DNA from: Euprymna scolopes
Taxonomy: Eukaryota; Mollusca; Cephalopoda; Sepiida; Sepiolidae
Assembly: GCA_024364805.1 (NCBI GenBank)
Contig: CM044490.1
Coordinates: 126,562,364 to 126,584,375 of the forward strand
Reading direction: 5' to 3'
DNA length: 22,012 nt
The notes under the pieces were generated by a model that did not search any database, was not told the DNA's origin, and saw only the letters and a list, made by a program, of their open reading frames with translations. The position numbers were made by a program, and so were the translations under genes. The first letter of the stretch is position 1. Each line of letters begins with the position of its first letter. Of the stretch, positions 1 to 9,883 are shown one piece after another.

Positions 1-519
1 TATATATATAAACAATGAGAGAGAGAGCGATGAGGGAAAGTAAAAGAGAACATAAAAAAACAATATTAGAGATGTGAAATTAAAAACTTTAATTCATTAA
101 TAACTATTAAACATGTTTTTTTTTTCTGAGTACAGTCTTACATAATATACCTACTCCTCAATATATAAAATATAGTTGACTAGGGTTGGGAAATTAATAA
201 TGATATTTTTCGTATAGTACTCCAATGAAAAATATAAAAATTTACAGGATGAAGGATAAACATTATATATATTCAAATGCATAATTACAGTTTATAAAGA
301 TTCGTGATCTAGGAGTTTCTCACGAATGCAGGAAAGCCGTTTGCTTTTTTTTTATTTTGGCTGGGATTATTAATTACCTAAAGAATGGAGAGTAGAAAAT
401 GCATTATGGCTGCTTTGTCGGCAGCTCTTGTCACTCTCGCTACTCCTAATTTTCTCTCAGTTCTTGTTGTGAGCAAGTGGTTTTTCTGACAAAGAAAATA
501 ATTAAAAGGCTCTATTTTA
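1..519. other. AT-rich flank without recognised gene
   Basis: No gene is recognised here. The first bases are a short (TA)n and GA-rich simple repeat. A small hairpin lies at 300-327, where the arms ATTCGTGA and TCACGAAT are separated by 12 bases. A 34-codon open frame at 385-489 has a hydrophobic, signal-peptide-like composition but no support as a gene. Confidence 0.5.
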
Positions 520-984
520 GGTCAGAGGTAATTTTTTTGTGAGACGTTTCTATCGTCGGCAATTTTCTGTTTCTATGTCTATCCTTGTAACCATTTTACT
601 ATTAAGGTTGCTAAAAGTAAACGTTTTATTAGGTTGACCTTATACGCCTTAAAGTCAGGGACCCGATCCTCGGAATAACTATTATGGTGGCTACCCTATA
701 AGCAGGTGCGGATTATAATGGCTGCTGTATTGCCGATTGTGGAATGGATTTTGGACCATGCTTCTGACGAGGCTTCGCGATTCTATATATGTGAGTAATT
801 TTGCCACTTTACCTTATCATGGTTTGCAAAAAATATTTATTTAATACTTCTTCCCCCTTAATTTCCCTCTCTGCCCTATTCGACAAATCCTAAAACTCCA
901 TCATGATGGAGTTTGCGGATTTGTCTAATAGTCTAGACATTTACCGACATCTATAGCAACGTCTCACAAAAAATACTGCCAACC
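520..984. mobile_element. Candidate non-autonomous TIR DNA transposon (MITE-like)
   Basis: The two ends are imperfect inverted repeats of about 40 bases. The left end begins GGTCAGAGGTA and the right end, read on the minus strand, begins GGTTGGCAGTA. Both then share a T-run followed by GTGAGACGTT and, a few bases on, GTCGG. A TA dinucleotide lies directly outside each end (518-519 and 985-986), as expected for Tc1/mariner-type insertion. The 465-base interior has no coding frame of note, so a transposase would have to act in trans. The superfamily is inferred only from the TA flanks; hAT or another class is possible if the real ends differ. It lies just upstream of LINE copy A. Confidence 0.55.
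882..925. repeat. 44-bp near-perfect palindrome inside the TIR element
   Basis: Two 22-base arms meet with no spacer. The left arm starts GACAAATCC and the right arm ends GGATTTGTC; the centre reads CATCATGATG. Only two positions per arm fail to pair. It sits just inside the right terminal repeat of the 520-984 element, so it may be an internal structure of that element or the footprint of a nested smaller one. Confidence 0.85.
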
Positions 985-1065
985 TAGAATGCAGCTTTTT
1001 CATTCATTTCTTACTCAGAAACATCACTTGTTCAAAACAAGGACTGAAAGACAAATTAGGTAAAA

Positions 1066-2635
1066 GATGCAAATAATTGTGCGTGATGTTGCCAGCCTAA
1101 TCAAAATTCTCGATTTCAGTAAAACAATGGCGCTGACAGTATTTCTATTATAGTGCTCAAAAGGTTGCACCAGAATCAAACTTTTATACTTACAAAGAAA
1201 TTTAAAAACTCAAGTGATCGATAATCTCCTTCTCAATACAGACCAATCAGTCTTCTGTGCGTTCTGAGCAAGTTGCTAGAATCTGTGTTAGATAGAGAAG
1301 CAATCAACCAAAATTAACCTGCTCAGTGACATGCAATATCGTTTCAGTTCTACTCGATCTATAGCAAATGTGCCAACAGTAATATTTAATAGGATAAGCG
1401 AATCTCTCGATGGAGGTTTAATTTTTAGGAGAATTGTCCTTGGCATATGATAGACCTTTGATAGAGTATGGCATAAATGTCTACCCAACAAAATGTCCAG
1501 CTAGTGTATAGCTGGAAAGGTATATTCAATTATTAATACATTTCTCTCAGATACGTTCATAAATAAGTATAAATGCTTGAATCTTTCAAGGGTCAAACCT
1601 GGGTTCAACTATCTTCCTGCACTATATCAATGATCTCCCAAATCACATCCTAAGACCAATCGTAGGCATTTATGCTGACAACACTACACACTATAGCAAC
1701 ACTTAAAAAAACAGTAAGCGATAAAGTTCTCTCTGATTGTCTCTCCTATGATCTTGATCGTGTGGTACAGTGGGGAAAGGGGGGTTTAGTTTATATTAAT
1801 TCATCTAAAACCAAGCTTCTATCTTTCCATAATCAACGCTGAGATTTCCGTCTAGTATCAAATTGAAATGAATGGCTCTCGGGAAGGTTCCATATTTTGG
1901 CAAGCTTCTGGCTCTAAATTTACTCCTAATCTGAGATGGAACACATACATCAGATCTGTTGCGAAAGGAAAAAATGGTGGGTTTTTTTCTATCGCTTCAG
2001 TAGATTTGTAACTGTTGATGTAATTTTCTACCTCTATATAAGACATGCACGCCCACGGAGTGAGTACTGTTATCATATCTGGGCAGAAGCTGCTAGAAAT
2101 AGCTTATCTTGCCTTGACAAAGTTCAAATTATCCTTCGTAGCTTAGTGGAAAATGTCCTTTTCCCTTCCCGCCAACCACTTTCCTAGAGAGGAGATGTTG
2201 CCAGACTGTCTCTGCTGTATATTTATTCTCATGGAAAGTCCGTCTCTGAACTTCAATCTATGGCCCTTCAATCGCCTATTTTCACGAAAAACACTCATCT
2301 AGCAAAAAACATTATCAATAATTTTCCCATACTCAATCTGTGCCCAACCGTATCCGTAGATCTCAAGAACTAAGCTTCTTTCTCAGAATTGCACGCTTCT
2401 GAGAAATCTGTTCCGTTTTCCCGCTTTTAAACTGACTACAATATGGTTTTCCTCAGAACCTGAACATTTTGCTCATGAGTTGTCCCCTTAAATAATCAAA
2501 CTTCCACAATTCCCATTACTAACGATTACTACGACATTTTCCCATTGACTAGTGTACACACATTGTCACTTATCCTTCAGTGTCCTAAGGGCCTTGATAC
2601 GTTGTGACACCTTTGTAACAAAAGAGGCCTAAATA
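1066..2635 (+). mobile_element. LINE copy A, jockey/CR1-like, decayed
   Basis: This is a broken copy of a non-LTR retrotransposon coding for reverse transcriptase. Readable landmarks in order are FDRVWHK (1457-1477), YINDLPN (1623-1643) and the catalytic box, here YADN instead of YADD (1671-1682). The C-terminal region follows around 1940-2480, with HIWAEAA and LSCLDKVQ in the 2050-2130 stretch, and then a 3' UTR ending in a short A-rich stretch near 2630. The C-terminal part matches copy B (4991-5648) and the RT part matches copy C (14050-15720). Reading frames change many times and stops are frequent, so it is dead. It is 5' truncated: no endonuclease part is seen. Family naming by protein resemblance is recall, not a search. 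Confidence 0.85.
1457..1682 (+). pseudogene. Reverse transcriptase core of LINE copy A
   Basis: This stretch covers the palm region of the RT. FDRVWHK is the block just after the first catalytic aspartate region, and a stretch near 1595-1643 reads like the QGS..SP.LF..YINDL block of jockey-like elements. YADN at 1671 is in frame with YINDLPN at 1623 and has lost the second catalytic aspartate. The remaining frame is interrupted. Related sequence in copy C keeps YADD, so the loss is private to this copy. Confidence 0.75.
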
Positions 2636-2856
2636 CTTAATTAAAGTGTTTGATCATTATAAGCCTTTAAATTATTGTAAAAGGTATTTTATATAACACA
2701 TATATTTCGTACGTAAAGATGTTTCGGTTCATGGAAAATATATTTATCGTTATTTGGGTGATATGAGTAGAATCACAATAGTACATTAAACCTCGTTGGC
2801 TAAAATTCAACCTTTATATACACACGCAAAAACAAGCGTATATAGATATATTTATA

Positions 2857-2935
<79 letters not shown>

Positions 2936-4030
2936 ATACACTGTCCGATTATTATCGCAACTCTCATGATAGGCTGTTGGCTAGCTGGTTACAGCTCGAT
3001 TAAATTTTCCCCGAGTCATTTCTCAAGTTAAAAATATTTAATAACGTGTATTCGGTAATAATAAAAGCCAACTATTTTCAGTTGGATCCATGAGTAGGCC
3101 TGTTGTATTTAAATATTTATTATTTCTCCATTCGTCTGACATGCTCAAGATTTGGATGATATTTTTTGAAAAGTTTTTTTCGTAGAAAATAATTATTAAA
3201 AACGTAAACATTGTGAAGTCCTTTATCACAGATGTTCTTTTCATGTGATTATTTACAACATCTTACATTACGAAATTTGTTCGTTATATACAATTCATTT
3301 GGATTTTTTCATTTCATTTCAGTATCATGCGTAAAAAGCAGTAGTGATATAACATATCAATGTACTGGATGAATAGCAAAATGTAATTCTCCAATGTCAA
3401 ATCAATTCAGGCTTCTAGCTATTCTAACGCACGAAGCGAAAAAAAACATGGTTTATACAACACGCGTGTTCGGCGACAGGAAAAATAAAACACAGCTATT
3501 ATTCTCTAAATTTTCTGATTGACTAACTACTTTACGTATATACTTGCCGAAACTGAACACGTATTTTTCTGAGATACTTTACGCTGACTCAAACAATTAT
3601 CTGTTACAGTTACGCAAGGCTAGATAAATTCTCTCGGCATCTCATTTAATAGAAATGTTCATTCAACAGGTTGCGTGCATTTGTTTATATAGCAACGTAC
3701 AGCAGGCATTTGCGGCATGTTCGTTCTAAAGAAACAGATTTTACGTTACCACACGTGCGACATTTGACGATAAAATGTACGCTGTGTGTTGAGTATTTGA
3801 CATAAACTAAACCAGGCAATATAAAAAATGCAAACTTGATTTTCGTTTGTTTTGTATTATCCAAATTTTAAAAAAAGATGGGGAAAAAGAGGGTATAATA
3901 TAGATGAAAAGAGATTAAAAACTATTCATCTTTTCCAATTTTTCGTCCCAAATATTTTTATAGGTTGTTTCTAACACAATTTGCGTTTTCTCTTTTAAAT
4001 ACCTATGTGATATATTACACGTATATGAGA
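2636..4030. other. AT-rich DNA, no recognised gene
   Basis: Apart from the AT microsatellite listed separately, I see no coding region, RNA gene or known repeat. Open frames here are short and of biased composition. A short exact palindrome, ACACGCGTGT, lies at about 3461-3470. Confidence 0.5.
2839..2931. repeat. (TA)n microsatellite
   Basis: An imperfect TATA/TTTATA lead-in from 2839 passes into an uninterrupted TA run at about 2860-2930. The run is self-complementary and able to form a hairpin or cruciform. Confidence 0.95.
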
Positions 4031-4041
4031 ATTTTTTAAAA

Positions 4042-4281
4042 CTATAACCGTAAACTTGTATTCGTACTTCGAGGAACGGATGCACAGGTATGATCTGCTG
4101 ACATTTGCTTCGGTGATAGGGATTCTCTATGAAAAACTGCAGTCTTTGCTATGCTTTTGGTTACTCCTAATGATATGCAAGTTGCAGAAAATTGGTTCAT
4201 AAAACGTGGATATTCCTTAAACGAATTAACAACAATTGCAGCATCATATGCAAACAGTAAGGCCCGAATTATACAGGTCAA
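4042..4281 (-). pseudogene. Reverse transcriptase fragment of a LINE
   Basis: The minus-strand frame of 79 codons reads ALLFAYDAAIVV near its start, followed by about 40 residues that end in SLGVTKSIAKTAVF. This is the pattern of the RT catalytic box (LLFADDAALV) and the downstream FGL.IS.KKTEVM block common in jockey/CR1-type LINE proteins. The catalytic box is FAYD where FADD is expected, so one catalytic aspartate is gone. Neither the upstream fingers nor the downstream thumb is clear on either side, so only a scrap of the element survives. It belongs to a different lineage from copies A, B and C, which use YADD in another context. Confidence 0.7.
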
Positions 4282-4829
4282 CTATTAGCGTATTCTTTAA
4301 AAATCTGATGATTAAAAAAGCCACCATTTGTCCAATATTGAATTTCCCTTCCCACCGAGTGCAGATCTGAGCATTACATAAAGGTAAAAGGGTCATGCCC
4401 CATCCCTGTTTAGTGCTGATACTGATGGCGAATGCATCAGTTATTTTACCGTTTGAAACAAAATTACCCTTATTTCCTCATTAAATAACCCTATCATTTT
4501 CACGCTATTTTTTCGAATAGCAAACTAGCCCAGGTTACAATCGTCTATTAAATACACTGTTATAGCAGTAGTAGGAATCAAATATTACTTGAAAAGTACG
4601 AAGTTATTTTAGGATGACTATGAAGAACTTTAAAGGTTTAAAATTATATGGTATGAGATACGGCTAAAATGCTAAGGAGGTGTTTTTAAACAAATAAAAT
4701 AATACAATCAACTGTTAAATATTTTACATTTGCTACTAATTAATCATTGTACGATACTTTACATTAAAATACTTAAAGTGAAAAGATTATCTCAATTTTC
4801 TATATGTGCTCGATAATTTCTGCCACAGC
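4282..4829. other. AT-rich DNA, no recognised gene
   Basis: No coding frame, RNA gene or named repeat is supported between the RT scrap and the CT/AT microsatellite. Confidence 0.45.
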
Positions 4830-4901
4830 TCTCTCTCACACACACCCTCTCTCTCTCTCTCTCCCTATCTCTGTATATATATATATATATATGTATACAT
4901 A

Positions 4902-4958
<57 letters not shown>
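4830..4958. repeat. Compound (CT)n(CA)n(TA)n microsatellite
   Basis: A CT and CA run at 4830-4872 is followed by TA repeats with TGTATACA interruptions to 4958. LINE copy B begins about 33 bases downstream, so the tract flanks its truncated 5' end. Confidence 0.95.
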
Positions 4959-4963
<5 letters not shown>

Positions 4964-4990
4964 TCCAAGATGGCGTAATGGTAAAATATA

Positions 4991-5648
4991 AAGTCTGTTG
5001 CCAAGGTCGCTGGAAAGATGGTGGGATCCTTCTACCGCTCCAGAAGATATCCCACTACTGATGCAATTCTCTATCTATATAAAAGCCAAGTACGTCCAAG
5101 GATGGAATACTGTTGCCATATCTGGGCAGGAGCTGCTAAAAACAGCCTATCCTGCCTTGACAGAGTACAAAATAGACTTCGTGGCTTAGTGGGGGATGCC
5201 CTTTTCTCTACCCTGCAACCTCTCTCCCACAGAAGAGACGTTGCGAGCCTGCCCTTGTTTTATCGTTATTTCCATGGCAGATGCTCGTCTGAACTCCAAT
5301 CTCTGGTCCCCCCTCGCCAATCTTTCACGAAAAACACCCGTCTAGCTGAATCCACTGTGAAAAATTTCCCCCACTCTATATCTGTGCCTAAATCAAAACG
5401 TGGATTCCATGAACAAAGCTTCTTTGTTAGAACTGCACGCCTGTGGAACTCTGTTCCGTCTGCCTGCTTCCCTCCTGACTACAACTTGGATGTCTTCAAG
5501 TCCAATGTAAACAACTTCCTAATGAACCGCCCCCTTAAGTAAACATTTCAGCAAATCTCCTCACTAACGTAATGTACTTGCAATAACCCTTATCCCTGAG
5601 TGGCTTCTTGGCCTTGATAAGTGGTGATCACTGTGTAAAAAAAAAAAG
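4991..5648 (+). mobile_element. LINE copy B, jockey/CR1-like, 5'-truncated and young
   Basis: This is the best preserved of three copies of one LINE family. Similarity to copies A and C begins at about 4992 (TCTGTTGC), the usual abrupt 5' truncation of a LINE insertion. The coding part stays open to a TAA at 5540-5542. The 3' UTR shares GGCCTTGATA and nearby sequence with copy A and ends in an A-run at about 5637-5648, the expected retroposed tail. Only the C-terminal part of the RT protein is present, so this copy cannot move itself. The open frame suggests that it is much younger than A and C. Confidence 0.88.
4994..5542 (+). pseudogene. C-terminal domain of LINE reverse transcriptase ORF
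   Basis: An uninterrupted frame runs from the truncation point (SVAKVAGK) through an in-frame ATG at 5018 to TAA at 5542; from the ATG it codes for 174 residues. Landmarks typical of the C-terminal part of jockey-like LINE proteins are YKSQVRPRMEYCCHIWAGAA (about residues 22-41), LDRVQNRL (49-56), FYRYFHGRCSSEL (77-89) and FFVRTARLWNSVP (133-145). The RT catalytic part is missing by truncation, so the ATG is only an internal methionine of the family protein and not a real start. No promoter is visible. Expression as a protein is unlikely. Confidence 0.85.
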
Positions 5649-6609
5649 AAGGTAACTGCAGCTTCGCTTCCAAATTTTCGGATTCTCACCATATTGTATC
5701 ACATTTTAATTCCTTTTGGTGGATTGATTGCTGCTATTTCTTCTGATGAGTTAAAACCATAATAGATTCACTAATTGATAAACTTATTAAGTGATTGATA
5801 TAGCGCTACGAAACAGACACGTATATAGTAGACTATTTGTTAATTATCTAGAACATTAAAAATAAAAAAAATGACTATTGAATTTAAGGAAAATTGGTAA
5901 AATGTTAAAACATTTCAGGTAAAATGAAAAAGTGTTTCACATATAAAATGTTTCATCATATTCCCATGATATAAGTTGCTGTATATTTGTATTTTTTTAT
6001 AATATACAACTGTGTAATGAATCGATTCATGCACTGATCATTCTCATCAAAATAAAATGAAGGGGCGTCTCAGTGTAAGTGAAAACTCTAGAGAATTAAA
6101 CGAAATCTGTGGATGAGTATATATAAAAGTTATATTTATTTGCAAGACATTTACATACATATTGAAGTAACAGTTTATAATCCAGTAAAAATTCTAGTAA
6201 TTGATATGATTTTTACTGATCATAATTGCTTTTGTTGTTCAACAAAATCCATTCTCTGTATGAAATTGATAATACGTTGGTAATCGTTCCTCCTGTATGA
6301 GTCCAGACACACTACGTGTATATTCATATAAATTTGCTTATATATTTGCCCTAGAAACCTGATACAAATAATGAATTATACAAGGCAAATGTTTCTATAA
6401 AAAATGGTTTATAAGTGAAACAATTTACCGTGAGAGATTAGAGCCATGCGTTCGCTAAGTAAAAAATCAAAATAAACACTACGAAGAAAAGTACCAGGCT
6501 AAAGTAATTTTATAAATTTTAGCCTGAAAGTTCTACAGAAGAGAAAAGGTGACACAAGTTAAGTAGCTTAATTGCTACAAACATGTTCAAAGTGTTATAC
6601 ACTGCAAAT
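5649..6609. other. AT-rich DNA, no recognised gene
   Basis: Nothing beyond short AT-rich words and brief open frames is seen here. Confidence 0.5.
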
Positions 6610-6683
6610 ACACTAATATATATGATTATATATCTATCTATCCATCTATATATCTATCTAGCTGTCTGTCTATCTCTGTCTGC

Positions 6684-6757
<74 letters not shown>
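6610..6757. repeat. Compound (TATC)n(CT)n(TA)n microsatellite
   Basis: TATCTATC and TCTG-type repeats from about 6618 pass into (CT)n at 6684-6704 and then pure (TA)n to 6757. It resembles the 4830-4958 tract in its CT-then-TA order. Confidence 0.95.
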
Positions 6758-7460
<703 letters not shown>

Positions 7461-8181
7461 TATATTCGTATGATGTTTTTTTCTGAAATTAATAACTTTA
7501 CTTCGAAAATCAGAAGAAATTACATTTAATTCTGATCGTGATGGTAATAAACTATATTTGCTATAATATGAATAGTATCAATGAGTCTATTAAAGGTGGA
7601 TGCTTACATGTAAAATTTTTCTGGTAATTAAATATATTTTGATTATCCCATACGTTTGCTGATTACATACAATGATACTTAACTAAAAGATAACATAGAA
7701 AATTATCAAATTATATTAGACTTAATTCAAACCCTGCAGAATATATTAAAGTATCTTTGAAATATACTTCCATTTTCTATATAGATTTTGTAAGACATTG
7801 TGCTAACTGATTGTTACGGTCAATTGAGCGATTAAACAATTCATAATTTTCAATGTTAACATATTTAATAACAAACCACATTTGGAAGATCTGATGTAAA
7901 CTTGGATTTCTAAGACCAAAATGTCTAACCTTGCTCCCACGGTCGGAGCCCGTGCATAGTGTAAGTAATGTTATTTGTTAATAATTAAACGTGTATTTTA
8001 TTAAAACTCTATTCAAGTACATTCATAACGTTTAATAAAATTCTTAATATAAATTAAAGAAACAATACTATTCATTGCTAATACAGAAAATATTATGTTG
8101 ATATTTATAACTGTTTATTTTCTTATAAGGATAAAAAGTCAATTAGGAAGGTTGAAAATTAATTTAATTGTGTTTTAGTTT
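7461..8181. other. AT-rich DNA, no recognised gene
   Basis: Nothing is recognised except a small GC-rich hairpin-forming word at 7933-7954. There CACGG/CCGTG and GCTCC/GGAGC offer two mutually exclusive 5-bp stems. Confidence 0.45.
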
Positions 8182-8236
8182 TTAGAATTATAAACAAATA
8201 ATTTTTACATGAGAAAAATTGTCAATATGTATTTTT
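8182..8236 (+). repeat. Spaced direct repeat, left copy
   Basis: This begins TTAGAATTATAAACAAATAA and continues through TTTACATGAGAA. It matches 8388-8444 at most positions, about 206 bases apart. It may be two members of a dispersed repeat or the remnant of a longer tandem unit. Confidence 0.7.
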
Positions 8237-8387
8237 TAAATAGTAAATAACACCTTTAATTGAGTATTTTCAAATATTATAAAGTTCTATATTTTTTCCA
8301 AAGTAGGTTTGAAAATAATTCACAACGCGGTTATCAATGAAATTAGCTGTGACTCAAGCGTAATATATTAATACTGCTTGTTTCGTC

Positions 8388-8444
8388 TTAGAATTATAAA
8401 CAGATAATATTTACATGAGAATATTTGTCCAAAATATATTTTTT
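8388..8444 (+). repeat. Spaced direct repeat, right copy
   Basis: This begins TTAGAATTATAAACAGATAA and continues through TTTACATGAGAA into a T-rich stretch. It is the partner of 8182-8236. The DNA just after it (8445-8610) is less AT-rich than its surroundings and could be part of an unnamed interspersed repeat. Confidence 0.7.
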
Positions 8445-8644
8445 TCTTTATTTACTTGCCTCCCCAGGAGGTTACAGTTATACACAAGGTCGGTTTTTGA
8501 TGTGGGAAAATCTAGCTCTACAAAAAGGATACACAGGGTAGGAACAAAAATAAAATAAAAAATTGTCTCAGCCATGAAGGATTTCTCCTCAACTGACCGC
8601 GGACAGAACAAATAAAGTGTAGCATCAGAACATGTACTATACTG

Positions 8645-8655
8645 TGATGATGATG

Positions 8656-8691
<36 letters not shown>

Positions 8692-8755
8692 GTTATTATT
8701 ATTATTATTGTTATTGTTATTGTTATTGTTATTGTTATTATTATTATTATTAATG

Positions 8756-8790
<35 letters not shown>

Positions 8791-8810
8791 GTTGTTGTTG
8801 TTGTTGTTGT
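8645..8810. repeat. Interrupted (ATT)n/(GTT)n trinucleotide microsatellite
   Basis: GAT repeats open the tract, then ATT units alternate in blocks with GTT units, ending in a clean GTT block at about 8791-8810. The plus strand reads as poly-Ile/Val in one frame, which is an artefact. Confidence 0.95.
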
Positions 8811-9796
8811 AAATGTTTGTTTACTATCTTTTTTAAGATTTAAACAATAGTTTACATTATGGAAGGAATATTTCCTTTCATTATGTTTTTAGGTATGTGA
8901 ACATAATTTTTGGCCTGAGGATGTAATAAAGGAGAAGTCAAGATTCGATGATAAAATGTTGTGAAATAAACACGCAACATGAGAACATTAGTCCGAATAA
9001 TTTCTAAAGTTCCAAAAAATACATTAAACCCATGTGATTTTTCTCTAAATTAAATTAAAAAGAAAACTACTTCTGTACTAGTAACTTTTATGTGTGACAA
9101 ATCTTACCTACGTTGCCTGCAGGCATTTGTCATATAACATACCTCTTTCTTACTCTGTGTTGGCGTGCTATGATCCACTATCATATGTAATTTGAGAACA
9201 CAATTTCAGACACATAATTCGATATAATAAAATTCTACATTTACACCAATATCGGTATTATGGAAACGTAAATGAGTTCAGTCTAGTTCGAAACCATGCC
9301 AGCCTGCAGACGTAATTTTAAACAATGAGACAATAGTGAAAATGTTACTGGGTTAATAATCCTTGAGAAGCAGTGTTTATTCTTCCAAAGCTTATTAATA
9401 TATACATCGTAATGCATAGATGTGTAAGTAATTTTTTACAAGCAGAACACATGAAAATTCAACGAGATGATAACAAGATCAATTAACAAATAGGTGTTGA
9501 TAAAGCTGATGGAATATTTTTACAGAAAATCAAATATATTGATGTACTTTTCTACTACTTTCTTTACCCATAACATTACAAAAAATTACCAAATATTAAT
9601 ATAATGATATACAAGAACAAGATGTACTTCTGTATTCTTATCTAGAGTTAATGAAGTGCCCCATTAAAAACCAAATTAAACAAATTCTCCTATTTTTACG
9701 TGCCTTTTTTAAACGATTTCATTTGCATATGTTCAAATTACAACGTGCATACTACCTGAATTAAAGAACCCAAGTAGTATATATGGTTGTCACATG

Positions 9797-9797
<1 letters not shown>
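8811..9797. other. AT-rich DNA, no recognised gene
   Basis: No supported gene, RNA or known repeat is seen in this stretch. Confidence 0.45.

Positions 9798-9880
<83 letters not shown>
9798..9880. repeat. (TA)n microsatellite with GT-rich border
   Basis: A TA run, interrupted once by TTTAT near the right edge, is followed by GT-rich sequence (TGTATGCGTGTGTG) to about 9896. Confidence 0.95.

Positions 9881-9883
<3 letters not shown>

Noticed and set aside
385-489. 34-codon frame with a hydrophobic, signal-peptide-like sequence (MESRKCIMAALSAALVTLAT...)
   Set aside because: Too short, followed by a stop, with no splice donor or conserved partner exon seen; chance is the simpler explanation.
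1936-2187. 83-codon plus-strand open frame
   Set aside because: It is a surviving piece of LINE copy A read partly out of frame, not a separate gene.
8632-8850. Poly-Ile/Val frame resembling a membrane segment
   Set aside because: It is the translation of the ATT/GTT microsatellite.
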